The translations under genes and the position numbers were made by a program. 51,809 bases of DNA from Planktotalea frisia. GTDB lineage: Bacteria > Pseudomonadota > Alphaproteobacteria > Rhodobacterales > Rhodobacteraceae. The first letter of the stretch is position 1. The number at the start of each line of letters is the position of its first letter. Under the pieces are notes generated by a model. It made no database searches. It was not told the DNA's origin and saw only the letters and a list, made by a program, of their open reading frames with translations. This document shows, one piece after another, positions 22,912 through 32,297 of this stretch. The DNA lies in NCBI RefSeq assembly GCF_001890925.1, contig NZ_MLCB01000073.1:1-51809 (forward strand), written 5' to 3'.

Positions 22912-25394
22912 GCGATAACGACGGCAAAAAGACATTGGGACTGCGCGGCACCGGCTCGCGTCCCTCTAATGTAAAGCAAAGCTTCAGCCACGGCCGCACG
23001 AAGAATGTAGTGGTGGAAACCAAGCGCAAGCGTATTGTTGTGCCCAAGCCTGGTGCGCCTAAGCCTGTGGCGAGCGGTGCAACGGTGAGTGCAAACCCTG
23101 CCAAGCGTCCGGCGGGTATCACCGATGTGGAAATGGAGCGCCGTCTAAAAGCGGTCCAAGCTGCGAAAGCACGCGAAGTCGAAGACGCGGCACGCCGTGA
23201 GGCAGAAGAAAAAGCGCGCGCAGAAGATCGCGACCGCCGCCGTGCCGAGATTGAAGCGAAAGAAAAAGAAGAGCTTGAGCGCGCTGAACGTTCCAAGGCA
23301 AAAGCCGAAGCGGAAGCCGAAGCGAAGAAAGCAGCGGAAGATGCAGCACGTGTTGCTGCGGCACCTGCCGCGGACAAGCCAGCGCCAGCATCGCGCCCAG
23401 CTCCGAACAAGCCAGCGCCAACCGCTGCGCCACGTAAAGCAGACCGTGAACGCGATCAGCGCGATACACGCAAGCAAGCGGGTGCCAATGACGGACGTCG
23501 TTCTGGCAAGCTGACATTGAACCAAGCGCTTGGTGGCGGCGGTGGTCGTCATAAATCCATGGCAGCCATGAAGCGTAAGCAAGAGCGCGCGCGTCAAAAG
23601 GCGATGGGTGGCACGGTTGAGCGTGAAAAGATCATCCGCGACGTTCAGTTGCCTCCTGCGATTGTCGTCTCTGAGTTGGCCGCACGTATGGCTGAAAAGA
23701 CCGGCGCAGTCGTGAAGGCGTTGATGAACAACGGCATGATGGTCACACAGAACGAAACGATCGACGCGGATACAGCCGAGCTGATCATCGAAGAGTTTGG
23801 CCACAAGGTTGTGCGTGTTTCTGATGCGGACGTCGAAGATGTCATCATGGAAATCCTTGATGAAGAAAAAGACCTTCAGAGCCGTCCACCGATTATCACG
23901 ATCATGGGCCACGTTGACCACGGTAAAACATCGCTTCTTGATGCGATCCGTAGTGCGAAAGTTGTCGCTGGCGAAGCTGGCGGTATTACGCAGCACATCG
24001 GTGCGTATCAGGTGACGACGGATACGGGCGCTGTTCTCAGCTTCCTTGATACTCCGGGTCACGCTGCGTTTACGTCGATGCGCTCACGTGGTGCTCAGGT
24101 GACGGATATTGTTGTTCTGGTGGTTGCGGCGGATGATGCTGTGATGCCGCAAACGGTTGAAGCGATTAACCACGCGAAAGCGGCGGGCGTTCCGATGATC
24201 GTTGCGATCAACAAGATCGACAAGCCGGGTGCGAACCCTGACAAAGTGCGGACTGACTTGCTCCAGCACGAAGTGATCGTCGAGAAGATGTCTGGTGAAG
24301 TGCAGGACGTCGAAGTCTCTGCAATCACGGGTCAAGGTCTTGATACACTGCTTGAAGCGATTGCACTCCAGTCCGAAATTCTGGAACTCAAAGCCAACCC
24401 AGATCGCGCCGCTGTTGGTGCCGTGATCGAGGCTCAACTAGACGTAGGTCGTGGCCCTGTCGCGACGGTTCTTATCCAGACCGGTACTTTGCGCGTCGGC
24501 GACATCTTTGTTGTCGGTGAACAGCATGGTAAAGTGCGTGCGTTGATCAATGATCACGGTGAGCGCGTCAAAGAAGCCGGTCCTTCGGTTCCTGTCGAGG
24601 TTCTTGGCCTCAATGGTACACCGGAAGCGGGCGACGTTTTGAACGTTGTTGATACGGATGCACAGGCGCGTGAAATCGCCGAGTATCGTGAGAAAGCAGC
24701 GAAAGACAAACGTGCGGCAGCTGGTGCTGCGACGACGCTAGAGCAGTTGATGGCAAACGCGAAAGCGGATGAGACCGTCTCTGAGATGCCTATTCTCGTT
24801 AAGGCTGACGTTCAGGGTTCTGCGGAAGCGATTGTTCAGGCGATGGCGAAAATCGGAAACGATGAAGTCCGTGTTCGCGTTCTGCACTCTGGTGTTGGCG
24901 CGATTACGGAAAGCGACATTGGTTTGGCTGAAGCATCTGGCGCGCCGATCATGGGCTTTAACGTGCGTGCGAATACATCTGCGCGTAACACGGCCAATCA
25001 GAAGGGTGTCGAAATTCGTTATTATTCGATCATCTACGATCTGGTTGATGACGTGAAAGCGGCGGCCTCTGGTCTGTTGTCTGCGGAAATTCGTGAGAAC
25101 TTTATCGGTTACGCAAACATCAAAGAGGTGTTCAAGGTGACTGGCATTGGCAAAGTTGCAGGCTGTCTCGTGACCGAAGGTGTCGCGCGACGTTCTGCGG
25201 GTGTGCGTTTGCTGCGCGATAACGTTGTTATCCACGAAGGCACGCTTAAGACGCTGAAGCGTTTCAAGGATGAGGTTGCTGAAGTGCAGTCTGGTCAGGA
25301 ATGTGGCATGGCGTTTGAGAACTACGAAGACATTCGTCCAGACGATGTTATCGAGATCTTTGAGCGCGAGTCTGTTGAGCGTACGCTTGAGTAA
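22908..25394 (+). CDS. infB: Translation initiation factor IF-2
   Basis: This 828-residue GTPase delivers initiator tRNA to the ribosome. Residues about 1-230 are a long, charged, Ala/Glu/Lys/Arg-rich N-terminal region. The IF2_N segment follows ([28 protein letters not shown]). The G domain has GHVDHGKTS (G1), [14 protein letters not shown] (G3) and [11 protein letters not shown] (G4). Two beta-barrel domains flank a spacer, and the C-terminus binds fMet-tRNA. Length is normal for alphaproteobacteria. It is the last gene before a bidirectional terminator. Confidence 0.98.
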   Translation: MSDNDGKKTLGLRGTGSRPSNVKQSFSHGRTKNVVVETKRKRIVVPKPGAPKPVASGATVSANPAKRPAGITDVEMERRLKAVQAAKAREVEDAARREAEEKARAEDRDRRRAEIEAKEKEELERAERSKAKAEAEAEAKKAAEDAARVAAAPAADKPAPASRPAPNKPAPTAAPRKADRERDQRDTRKQAGANDGRRSGKLTLNQALGGGGGRHKSMAAMKRKQERARQKAMGGTVEREKIIRDVQLPPAIVVSELAARMAEKTGAVVKALMNNGMMVTQNETIDADTAELIIEEFGHKVVRVSDADVEDVIMEILDEEKDLQSRPPIITIMGHVDHGKTSLLDAIRSAKVVAGEAGGITQHIGAYQVTTDTGAVLSFLDTPGHAAFTSMRSRGAQVTDIVVLVVAADDAVMPQTVEAINHAKAAGVPMIVAINKIDKPGANPDKVRTDLLQHEVIVEKMSGEVQDVEVSAITGQGLDTLLEAIALQSEILELKANPDRAAVGAVIEAQLDVGRGPVATVLIQTGTLRVGDIFVVGEQHGKVRALINDHGERVKEAGPSVPVEVLGLNGTPEAGDVLNVVDTDAQAREIAEYREKAAKDKRAAAGAATTLEQLMANAKADETVSEMPILVKADVQGSAEAIVQAMAKIGNDEVRVRVLHSGVGAITESDIGLAEASGAPIMGFNVRANTSARNTANQKGVEIRYYSIIYDLVDDVKAAASGLLSAEIRENFIGYANIKEVFKVTGIGKVAGCLVTEGVARRSAGVRLLRDNVVIHEGTLKTLKRFKDEVAEVQSGQECGMAFENYEDIRPDDVIEIFERESVERTLE

Positions 25395-25415
25395 GCTCTT
25401 GCAACCATGACATAG

Positions 25416-25454
25416 AAAAAGGGGCTCTAGCGATTGCTTGGGCCCCTTCTTTTT
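25416..25454. terminator. Bidirectional terminator between infB and the 44-residue gene
   Basis: AAGGGGC (25419-25425) pairs with GCCCCTT (25442-25448). CTTTTT follows on the + strand, and AAAAA precedes the left arm, giving a T run for minus-strand transcripts too. It can therefore end both infB and the convergent small gene. Confidence 0.85.
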
Positions 25455-25479
25455 ACGTGAAGATTAGAAAAATCGCTGC

Positions 25480-25614
25480 TTACGCGACAGCGGAGATGGG
25501 TTGACCAGCGAAGTTGCGATCCCCAACAGACACAACAATCCGTCCATCGCTAAGCGCGCGAACGAAGGCACCCTGAACTTGAACACAAGTTCCCATAATA
25601 ATTGTACGAAGCAT
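25480..25614 (-). CDS. Small orphan protein (44 residues), function unknown
   Basis: I do not recognise a function. The likely start is ATG 25614, because GGGGGAG lies 6 nt upstream on the minus strand; the frame opens 19 codons earlier, but that part has no ribosome site. The 44-residue product alternates beta-like segments (TIIMGTCVQVQGAFVRAL, GRIVVSVGDRNFAGQPI) with turns, suggesting a small barrel or sheet. It has no signal peptide. It has its own 129-bp upstream region and shares a terminator with infB. Similar short proteins are, from memory, annotated as hypothetical in Rhodobacterales; not checked. Confidence 0.65.
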   Translation of the reverse strand: MLRTIIMGTCVQVQGAFVRALSDGRIVVSVGDRNFAGQPISAVA

Positions 25615-25673
25615 GGTCTTCTCCCCCAAGAAACCGGTGCAGTACCGGAACATGCGATATTGCAAAATCATGC

Positions 25674-25721
25674 TGTCACATAATTGTTAACATTTCCATA
25701 ACAATTTTATCAAATGTGACA
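25674..25721. promoter_or_regulatory. Nested inverted repeats upstream of the 44-residue gene
   Basis: AATTGTTA (25682-25689) and TAACAATT (25699-25706) form a perfect 8-bp inverted repeat with a 9-nt centre. TGTCACA (25674-25680) and TGTGACA (25715-25721) form an outer inverted repeat, placed asymmetrically. They lie in the AT-rich gap between mutT and the small gene and look like operator half-sites. No regulator can be named. Confidence 0.45.
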
Positions 25722-25743
25722 CTTTGTTCAGAAGTTTCCCCGG

Positions 25744-26142
25744 CTAGAGCCAATCCCGAAGGATTGGAATCAGCGGAATATCGGCTTCTGGCATAGGATA
25801 TTTGCTTAAATCGCGGGCATGGACCCATTTAAGTGCCTGATTCTCACGCGATTGCGGAATACCATCCCATTTGCGACAAGCAAACAGTGGCATCAATAGA
25901 TGGAAGTCATCGTAGCTGTGGCTCGCAAAGGTTAATGGCGCCAGACAGCTTGCCCATGTGTCGATGCCCAGCTCTTCTTGCAGCTCACGGATTAGCGCGG
26001 CTTCGGGTGTTTCGCCCTCTTCAACCTTGCCACCGGGAAATTCCCAGAGACCGGCCATTGATTTGCCCTCAGGTCGTTGACCCAAAAGCACACGGCCATC
26101 CACATCGATGAGCGCAACGGCGCTAACAAGAACAGTTTTCAT
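25744..26142 (-). CDS. mutT: MutT-type 8-oxo-dGTP diphosphatase
   Basis: From ATG 26142 the protein has 132 residues. It is a Nudix enzyme: LLGQRPEGKSMAGLWEFPGGKVEEGETPEAALIRELQEELGID contains the full Nudix box and the MutT-typical AGLWEFPGGK. It removes oxidised guanine nucleotides from the pool. The end PIPILRDWL-like pattern is also usual. The start overlaps the argJ stop in an ATGA junction, a common arrangement of argJ-mutT in alphaproteobacteria. The frame is open upstream within argJ, but that part is not MutT-like. Confidence 0.92.
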   Translation of the reverse strand: MKTVLVSAVALIDVDGRVLLGQRPEGKSMAGLWEFPGGKVEEGETPEAALIRELQEELGIDTWASCLAPLTFASHSYDDFHLLMPLFACRKWDGIPQSRENQALKWVHARDLSKYPMPEADIPLIPILRDWL

Positions 26143-27365
26143 GAACGATAGTCCGCGTTGATGGTGATGTAGCCATGGGTGAGATCGCAGGTCCAAACAG
26201 TGCTCTTGCCAGAACCGATGCCAAGATCAACGCCGATTACAAGGTTGGACTGCTTCATGTACGTGGCACCGTCATCTTCGTGGTAATCAGGGCAAACCCA
26301 CCCTTTATCAGCGACGCGCACATCGCCGAAACGGATGCTCAGCAAATCGCGATCTGCAGTGGCACCGGATTTACCAATCGCCATGACAATACGGCCCCAG
26401 TTGGGATCTTCGCCAGCGATGGCCGTTTTCACGAGCGGGGAGTTCGCAATGGACAGGCCATGCGTGCGTGCCTCTGCGTCATTCAAAGCGCCCGTCACTT
26501 GGATTTCAACGAGTTTTGTTGCGCCCTCACCGTCGCGCACTACTTGCAAGGCGAGGTCTTTCATCACGCCGTGGAGTGCCGTTTTGAAGTCGGCGTTGTT
26601 TGTTACATCGACACCGCTCGCGCCTGTTGCGGCGATCAAGAGAGAGTCAGAGGTAGATGTGTCACTGTCCACGGTGATGGAATTGAAGGTCACTTCGTTG
26701 AGTTCGGATACCATCGCTTGCAAGTCAGCGCGTTCGATTTGGGCATCGGTAAAGATGTAGACGAGCATCGTCGCCATATCAGGCGCGATCATGCCAGACC
26801 CTTTGGCAATCCCTGCGATGGAGACTTTGCTGCCGTGTAAATTAATCTCTGCACCAGCACCCTTGGCGAAGGTGTCAGTCGTGCGGATCGCTTCGGCGGC
26901 GGCTTCAATGGCGTCCTCATCTAGTGTCGCTTGCAGCTCGACTATCTTCGCGGTGATCCGATCATGCGCGAGAGGTTCGCCAATGACGCCAGTGGAGGAA
27001 GAAAACACGCGCGTTTCAGGGAGATCGAGCGCACTTGCAACTGCATTTGTGACAGCGCGTGTCGCTTCAATCCCGTTCTTGCCAGTGAAAGCGTTGGCGT
27101 TGCCAGAGTTCACAATGACCGCAGCACCTGCGTCGCTATCGCCGCCAATCTTCGCCTGACAATCGAGGACAGGCGCGGCGCGTGTGGAGGACTTGGTAAA
27201 GACTCCGGCGATAGAACTACCAGGCGCGATCTGCGCGAGCATCACATCGGTGCGCCCTTGATACTTTACGCCCGCAGCAACAGCGGAAAAAGACACGCCG
27301 CCAATTCGCGGCAAATTTGGAAACTGCTCCGGCGCGAGCGGGGAGCGGGGCGGCGTGCCTGCCAT
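26139..27365 (-). CDS. argJ: Bifunctional glutamate N-acetyltransferase / amino-acid acetyltransferase ArgJ
   Basis: This 408-residue ArgJ transfers acetyl from N-acetylornithine to glutamate in the cyclic arginine pathway. It is made as a proenzyme that cleaves itself at ATML; Thr199 in GMIAPDMATMLVY becomes the N-terminal nucleophile of the beta chain. NSGNANAFTG, the oxyanion STGVIGEPL and the C-terminal EDPNWGRIVMAIG are also present. Length is normal. It lies 3 nt downstream of ppiC and overlaps mutT, so the three are one operon. Confidence 0.97.
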   Translation of the reverse strand: MAGTPPRSPLAPEQFPNLPRIGGVSFSAVAAGVKYQGRTDVMLAQIAPGSSIAGVFTKSSTRAAPVLDCQAKIGGDSDAGAAVIVNSGNANAFTGKNGIEATRAVTNAVASALDLPETRVFSSSTGVIGEPLAHDRITAKIVELQATLDEDAIEAAAEAIRTTDTFAKGAGAEINLHGSKVSIAGIAKGSGMIAPDMATMLVYIFTDAQIERADLQAMVSELNEVTFNSITVDSDTSTSDSLLIAATGASGVDVTNNADFKTALHGVMKDLALQVVRDGEGATKLVEIQVTGALNDAEARTHGLSIANSPLVKTAIAGEDPNWGRIVMAIGKSGATADRDLLSIRFGDVRVADKGWVCPDYHEDDGATYMKQSNLVIGVDLGIGSGKSTVWTCDLTHGYITINADYRS

Positions 27366-27368
27366 AAT

Positions 27369-28214
27369 TTACTTCTCCAGTAGAGTGAGGTCTTTGAGAT
27401 TTGACGTATCAATCTTGTCCATCGCTGTTCTAGAAACGGTCGCAGCGGCGGTCAACTTCTCAATGTAGGCATCCACGACGTTCATGCGGACTTGCTGCTC
27501 TAGCTCTTCGCGCACGTCTTCGACTTTTGGAGCGTCCTTGGTGCGAGTTTCATTGAGCTTGATCACGTGCCAGCCAAACTGCGTCTGGACAGGAGCAGAG
27601 ATTGCACCCGCTTCCATGTCTTTCACAGCATTTTCAAAGGCTGGGACCATCTGGCCTGTGCCAAACCAACCCAATGCACCACCACGAGGGCCGGAGGGGC
27701 CTGTTGATTTGACCTTGGCCAGCTCCGCGAAATCAGCGCCGCCTTCTAGTTCACTCACAAGCGCTTTCGCTTCTTCTTCGGTCTCGACCAGAATATGTGA
27801 GGCGTCGAATTCTTTTTCTGGCGCAGCGCCACCGTAGGTTTCGTCGTAAACGGCTTTGACGGCTTCTTCCGTCACAGCGCCCGCGAGCATTTTATCCATG
27901 TGCTCGGCTGCCATCATCGCGCGTTGTTCATTTTCAAGCGCGAGACGCACGCGGTTCGGGATGTTGTCACCCTCTTGCTCGGCGAGAACAGTCTGCTGGA
28001 TGACCTGATCCAAGATGCCTTTGAACAAAACTTCATCAGGCAAATCACGGTATTGATCAGGCAAGCTAGAGCGCACCACGATCATGTGACCCATCGTGAT
28101 ATCTGTTCCGTTCACAGTCGCGATAACTTGATCTGCGCCGGTTTCAGCGGACAAAGGCAGTGCAAGCAGTGTTGTCGCAGCAACTGTGGCCAAAAATGAA
28201 GTGCGCTTTAACAT
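27369..28214 (-). CDS. Periplasmic parvulin-type peptidyl-prolyl isomerase
   Basis: From ATG 28214 (AAGGAA upstream) the protein has 281 residues. It has a Sec signal peptide (MLKRTSFLATVAATTLLALPLSAE), a helical chaperone-like N-domain, and a rotamase domain from about residue 137: FDASHILVETEEEA, GGALGWFGTGQMVPAFENAV and FGWHVIKL. This is the PpiC/SurA/PrsA pattern. It should fold exported proteins in the periplasm. It is divergent from secA, and both serve export. It is followed closely by argJ. Confidence 0.93.
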   Translation of the reverse strand: MLKRTSFLATVAATTLLALPLSAETGADQVIATVNGTDITMGHMIVVRSSLPDQYRDLPDEVLFKGILDQVIQQTVLAEQEGDNIPNRVRLALENEQRAMMAAEHMDKMLAGAVTEEAVKAVYDETYGGAAPEKEFDASHILVETEEEAKALVSELEGGADFAELAKVKSTGPSGPRGGALGWFGTGQMVPAFENAVKDMEAGAISAPVQTQFGWHVIKLNETRTKDAPKVEDVREELEQQVRMNVVDAYIEKLTAAATVSRTAMDKIDTSNLKDLTLLEK

Positions 28215-28252
28215 CGTTTTTTCCTTGTTTTTGGCCGCTTTCGTGCGCGCCG

Positions 28253-28281
28253 TTGACACTGGGATACCCGACCACTACATC
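28253..28281 (+). promoter_or_regulatory. Candidate promoter of secA
   Basis: A perfect -35 hexamer TTGACA (28253-28258) is followed after 17 nt by TACATC (28276-28281), a partial -10. The leader to the secA ATG would be about 100 nt. The opposite strand carries the ppiC start 39 bp away. Confidence 0.55.
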
Positions 28282-28389
28282 GATTTTAAGCCATGGTTCA
28301 GGCCGTCTTTCACCCCTTTATCTATGGGTTGGTTGCAGGGCGAGCAAGTCGAGCCTGAGCACAAAGACGTCAAGAATGGATGAGCGCAG

Positions 28390-31092
28390 ATGCTAGGACT
28401 CGGAAAAATCACCAAAAAGATCTTCGGAACGCCGAATGATCGCAAAGTGAAGGCCACGCGCCCACTGGTCGAGAAGATCAATGCGCTGGAGCCGGAGTTC
28501 GAAAAACTCACTGACGCGGGTCTGATCGAAAAGACCGAAGAGCTGAAAAAGCGCGCGATTGGTGGCGAAAGCCTTGATGACCTTCTGCCAGAAGCGTTCG
28601 CTAATTGCCGCGAAGGTGCGCGTCGCGCGCTTGGTTTGCGCGCGTTTGATACGCAGTTGATGGGTGGCATTTTTCTGCATCAGGGCAATATTTCGGAAAT
28701 GAAAACAGGCGAGGGTAAAACCCTTGTGGCGACCCTGCCTGCGTATTTGAACGCGTTGACGGGTAAAGGCGTGCACGTTGTTACGGTGAACGACTACCTC
28801 GCGAAACGTGACGCGGAATGGATGAGCAAAGTGTTTGGCGCTTTGGGTCTGACAACGGGTGTGATTTATCCAAACCAGGACGACGCTGAAAAGAAAGCGG
28901 CCTACGCCTGTGACGTGACTTATGCCACGAACAACGAGCTTGGCTTTGACTATCTGCGCGACAACATGAAGTCCGAGTTGTCCCAGATGTATCAGCGCGA
29001 TCATAACTTTGCGATTGTGGACGAGGTAGATTCGATCCTGATCGACGAGGCGCGTACACCGCTTATTATCTCTGGTCCTGCGGCGGATCGTTCTGAGCTT
29101 TATATGGCGATGGACTTGATCATTCCCGAGCTGACGGAAGAGCACTACGAGCTCGACGAGAAAACCCGCAACGTGTCCTACACGGAAGAAGGCAACGAGT
29201 TTCTTGAGAACCTGCTTCTCGAGAAAGGTATGCTTGAGGAAGGCGCGACGCTTTACGATCCTGAAAGCACGACACTTGTGCACCACGTAAACCAAGGTTT
29301 GCGTGCCCATAAGCTGTTTGAGAAAGACAAAGAGTATATCGTGCGCGATGGCGAAGTTGTTTTGATCGATGAGTTCACTGGTCGTATGATGAGCGGTCGT
29401 CGTTTGTCTGATGGTCTGCACCAAGCGATTGAAGCGAAGGAAGGCTGCCCAATTCAGCCAGAAAACGTCACGCTCGCTTCTGTGACTTTCCAGAACTATT
29501 TCCGCCTGTATAACAAGCTGTCTGGCATGACCGGTACAGCGATGACAGAGGCGGAAGAATTCGCTGAGATTTACGGTCTTGGCGTGGTCGAGGTTCCAAC
29601 GAACCGTCCTATCGCGCGAGTTGATGAGCACGACCAAGTGTTCCGTACCGCGAAAGAGAAATACGAAGAAATTGTAAACGTCGTAAAGGAAGCGCAAGAA
29701 AAGGGTCAGCCTTGCCTTGTGGGTACGACGTCTATTGATAAGTCTGAATTCCTCTCCAACATGCTGAAAGAAGCTGGTTTGGAGCATAATGTTCTGAACG
29801 CGCGTCAGCACGAGCAAGAAGCGCAGATTGTTGGTGACGCTGGCAAACTTGGTGCGATCACAATAGCGACGAACATGGCGGGTCGTGGTACCGACATTCA
29901 GCTTGGCGGCAACGTCGAGTTGAAGGTCCTTGAAGCCCTCGCTGCAGAGCCAGACGCTGATCCAGAAGCGGTGCGCAAGCGCATCGAGGACGAGCATCAG
30001 GTTTGGCGTCAAAAAGTGCTTGATGCAGGTGGTCTTTATATCATCGCGACCGAGCGTCACGAGAGCCGCCGTATCGACAACCAGTTGCGTGGCCGTTCCG
30101 GTCGTCAGGGTGATCCGGGTCGCTCTGCGTTCTTCTTGTCGCTGGATGATGATCTGATGCGCATCTTTGGCTCGGAGCGTTTGGACAAAGTACTGAACAC
30201 GCTTGGCATGAAAGAGGGCGAAGCAATTGTGCACCCTTGGGTGAACAAATCCCTAGAGCGCGCGCAGGCGAAGGTTGAAGGGCGTAACTTTGACATTCGT
30301 AAGCAGCTTTTGAAGTTTGACGATGTGATGAACGATCAGCGTAAAGTGATCTTTGCGCAGCGTCGTGAGATCATGGAATCCAAGGATGTGTCCGAAATCA
30401 CGCAGGACATGCGGTATCAGGTGATTGATGACTTGATTGATCAGTACATGCCGCCAAAATCCTACGCGGATCAGTGGGACATGGAAGGTCTGCACGGCGC
30501 GATTGCGGAAGCGATTAACATTGATGTTCCCGTTCAGGAATGGGGCGTCGAAGAGGGCGCGGATGACGATGTGATCCGTGAGCGTCTAGAAAAGGCGGCA
30601 GACGAGGCGATGGCGCAAAAGGTTGCGGCCTTTGGTCCTGAAAACATGCGCCAGATCGAAAAGCAGATGTTGCTGCAAACGATCGATGGCAAATGGCGTG
30701 AGCACCTTGTGACGCTTGAGCATCTTCGCTCTGTCGTGGGGTTCCGTGGCTACGCGCAGCGAGATCCGCTGAATGAGTACAAGAACGAAAGCTTCCAGCT
30801 GTTTGAGAGCATGCTTGATGGTTTGCGCACAGAAGTGACGCAAAAGCTTGGTCAAGTGCGTCCGATGACGGACGAAGAGCAAGCGCAAATGGTAGCTGAG
30901 TTCCAAGCACAGCAAGAAGCTTTGCAAGATGCGGCGTCTGAAGCGTCTTCTGAAGCGTCGCAAGCGCCTGAGCCAGAAGTTGAGGGCTTTGATGAGAATG
31001 ACAGCTCTACATGGGGCAATCCTGGTCGAAACGACCCTTGCCCATGCGGTTCTGGTAAGAAGTTCAAGCATTGCCACGGTAAGATTGTCTAA
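28390..31092 (+). CDS. secA: Preprotein translocase ATPase SecA
   Basis: This 900-residue SecA drives Sec export. Walker A is MKTGEGKT (104-111), the DEAD-like Walker B lies in [20 protein letters not shown], and the second helicase domain has [13 protein letters not shown] and [19 protein letters not shown]. The preprotein-binding and helical scaffold regions are intact. The C-terminus ends in a zinc site for SecB and phospholipid binding, [17 protein letters not shown]. Length is normal. The start is ATG 28390. It is the only secA in the window, and ppiC is divergent. Confidence 0.98.
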   Translation: MLGLGKITKKIFGTPNDRKVKATRPLVEKINALEPEFEKLTDAGLIEKTEELKKRAIGGESLDDLLPEAFANCREGARRALGLRAFDTQLMGGIFLHQGNISEMKTGEGKTLVATLPAYLNALTGKGVHVVTVNDYLAKRDAEWMSKVFGALGLTTGVIYPNQDDAEKKAAYACDVTYATNNELGFDYLRDNMKSELSQMYQRDHNFAIVDEVDSILIDEARTPLIISGPAADRSELYMAMDLIIPELTEEHYELDEKTRNVSYTEEGNEFLENLLLEKGMLEEGATLYDPESTTLVHHVNQGLRAHKLFEKDKEYIVRDGEVVLIDEFTGRMMSGRRLSDGLHQAIEAKEGCPIQPENVTLASVTFQNYFRLYNKLSGMTGTAMTEAEEFAEIYGLGVVEVPTNRPIARVDEHDQVFRTAKEKYEEIVNVVKEAQEKGQPCLVGTTSIDKSEFLSNMLKEAGLEHNVLNARQHEQEAQIVGDAGKLGAITIATNMAGRGTDIQLGGNVELKVLEALAAEPDADPEAVRKRIEDEHQVWRQKVLDAGGLYIIATERHESRRIDNQLRGRSGRQGDPGRSAFFLSLDDDLMRIFGSERLDKVLNTLGMKEGEAIVHPWVNKSLERAQAKVEGRNFDIRKQLLKFDDVMNDQRKVIFAQRREIMESKDVSEITQDMRYQVIDDLIDQYMPPKSYADQWDMEGLHGAIAEAINIDVPVQEWGVEEGADDDVIRERLEKAADEAMAQKVAAFGPENMRQIEKQMLLQTIDGKWREHLVTLEHLRSVVGFRGYAQRDPLNEYKNESFQLFESMLDGLRTEVTQKLGQVRPMTDEEQAQMVAEFQAQQEALQDAASEASSEASQAPEPEVEGFDENDSSTWGNPGRNDPCPCGSGKKFKHCHGKIV

Positions 31093-31149
31093 TTTGAATA
31101 AAGGCACAACTTGGACGTGCGGCCTGAAAGAGTCCTTGCCGTCGTCCCA

Positions 31150-31209
31150 TTCTCGCCCTGATTGAGGGCGATTAGTCCTCCGAACGGTTATCCCCTCGGA
31201 GGGCGAGAA
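31150..31209 (+). promoter_or_regulatory. Leader with alternative hairpins burying the Shine-Dalgarno of the 31211 gene
   Basis: CCTCCGA (31177-31183) pairs with TCGGAGG (31196-31202), extended by one G-U and one G-C pair, and the right arm contains the GGAGG ribosome site 8 nt before the ATG. A first hairpin, CGCCCT/AGGGCG, lies at 31154-31170. Alternatively TTCTCGCCCT (31150-31159) pairs perfectly with AGGGCGAGAA (31200-31209), which would break both hairpins. Two mutually exclusive folds around a start site suggest translational control. No RNA family is recognised. Confidence 0.55.
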
Positions 31210-31210
31210 A

Positions 31211-32269
31211 ATGGACATCAAAAGAATCGTAATGGCTGGCGGCGTGCTCGCGACAGCGGGTGCCATCGGCTTTGTTATGCAGAACGGTGAATCTGCAAAA
31301 GCGCGCTACGCGGGTGCGCCCGTACCTGACATTTCAGGTACTCAAAGCGATCCAATGGAAGTGACGGATATCAAGCTGACCTCCGCGACGTCCAAACCGA
31401 TTGTCAGCGAAGCTGTTGCGACGAAACCTACGACGAAACCCATGTCCGAGAGTGTTGCCGAAGCAATTGAAGCGCCTGCGCAAGAGATCGACGAGCCAGT
31501 TGTAAGAACTGCCGCGCTTGGCGACATCGCCTTGAAGACCACCAGCGCAGCTGAGATCGAAGAGCCTGAGATTGCTGGTCCTGCTTCCCTATGTGACATC
31601 TCCATGAACGCTGTGCCGTCCGCAGCTGCGATGGTTGATGTTTCGCTCAAAGCAGACTGCTATCCGAATGAACGTGTTACGTTCCACCACAATGGAATGA
31701 TGTTTACCCATGCGACAGACCGTGATGGTAACCTTGATCTAAGCATCCCTGCGTTGTCAGAAAATGCGGTGATCATCGTTGCGTTTGCCAATGGTGAGGG
31801 CGCGCTTGCGAACGCGAAAGTGCCATCGCTCGCTGACTATGATCGCATGGTTGTGCAGTCAAAAGCCAAGAGCAATTTGCACATCAATGCTTTCGAATTT
31901 GGCGCGAACTTTCGTGAAGACGGGCATGTGAACGTCAAGTCAGAGCGCACGATCGAGCACGCCGAGCAAGGTCTTGGCGGATTTATCACAGTTTTGGGTG
32001 ACAAAGCGCAGGGCGAAGCCCTTGTTGCAGAGGTCTATACATTCCCGACAAACACCTCACAGGCGCAGGGCGATGTGCATGTGTCTGTTGATGCAAACGT
32101 AACAATTGCCAATTGTGGGCTTCGCATCGAAGCGCAAACCCTTGAGGTTAGCCGCGCTGGCAAGATGAAGGTTCAGGACTTGTCCTTGCCAATTCCTGGC
32201 TGCGATGCGGTTGGTGATTTTCTGGTGTTGCAAAACCTGATACAAGACTTGAAAGTCGCGCGTAACTAA
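31211..32269 (+). CDS. Hypothetical exported protein downstream of secA
   Basis: I do not recognise a domain. The 352-residue protein has an N-terminal hydrophobic anchor or signal (KRIVMAGGVLATAGAIGFVM). A low-complexity Thr/Ala/Glu/Pro-rich linker follows (about 35-125), then a domain with four cysteines (SLCDISMNAV, LKADCYPNER, IANCGLRIE, PIPGCDAVG) likely to form disulfides in the periplasm. Relatives are, from memory, often labelled translocase in Rhodobacterales only because they follow secA; that label is not supported by any motif here. Its ribosome site is buried in a hairpin. The stop lies in the loop of a perfect GTCGCGCG/CGCGCGAC hairpin (32255-32278) with no T run. Confidence 0.7.
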   Translation: MDIKRIVMAGGVLATAGAIGFVMQNGESAKARYAGAPVPDISGTQSDPMEVTDIKLTSATSKPIVSEAVATKPTTKPMSESVAEAIEAPAQEIDEPVVRTAALGDIALKTTSAAEIEEPEIAGPASLCDISMNAVPSAAAMVDVSLKADCYPNERVTFHHNGMMFTHATDRDGNLDLSIPALSENAVIIVAFANGEGALANAKVPSLADYDRMVVQSKAKSNLHINAFEFGANFREDGHVNVKSERTIEHAEQGLGGFITVLGDKAQGEALVAEVYTFPTNTSQAQGDVHVSVDANVTIANCGLRIEAQTLEVSRAGKMKVQDLSLPIPGCDAVGDFLVLQNLIQDLKVARN

Positions 32270-32278
32270 GCGCGCGAC
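32255..32278 (+). terminator. Hairpin spanning the stop codon of the 31211 gene
   Basis: GTCGCGCG (32255-32262) and CGCGCGAC (32271-32278) are perfectly complementary with the TAA stop in the loop. ACTTCGGGG follows instead of a T run, so it may be a transcript-stabilising or weak termination structure rather than a full terminator. Confidence 0.4.
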
Positions 32279-32297
32279 ACTTCGGGGCTGTTGATTG

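Noticed and set aside
23160-23480. Repetitive Ala/Glu/Arg-rich DNA in infB as a repeat array or CRISPR
   Set aside because: It is ordinary low-complexity coding sequence of the IF-2 N-terminus; no regular spacing of identical units.
22904-24062. Long minus-strand frames opposite the infB N-terminal region
   Set aside because: They arise from the biased Ala/Glu/Lys/Arg codons of IF-2; the products are low-complexity Ser/Ala-rich or Arg/Phe/Cys-rich.
28186-28383. 65-codon + strand frame before secA
   Set aside because: It overlaps the ppiC start and secA promoter and has no ribosome site or recognisable pattern.
28393-30234. 613-codon open frame on the strand opposite secA
   Set aside because: It mirrors the well-supported secA frame, has no recognisable domain or ribosome site, and its composition is that expected of an antisense shadow.
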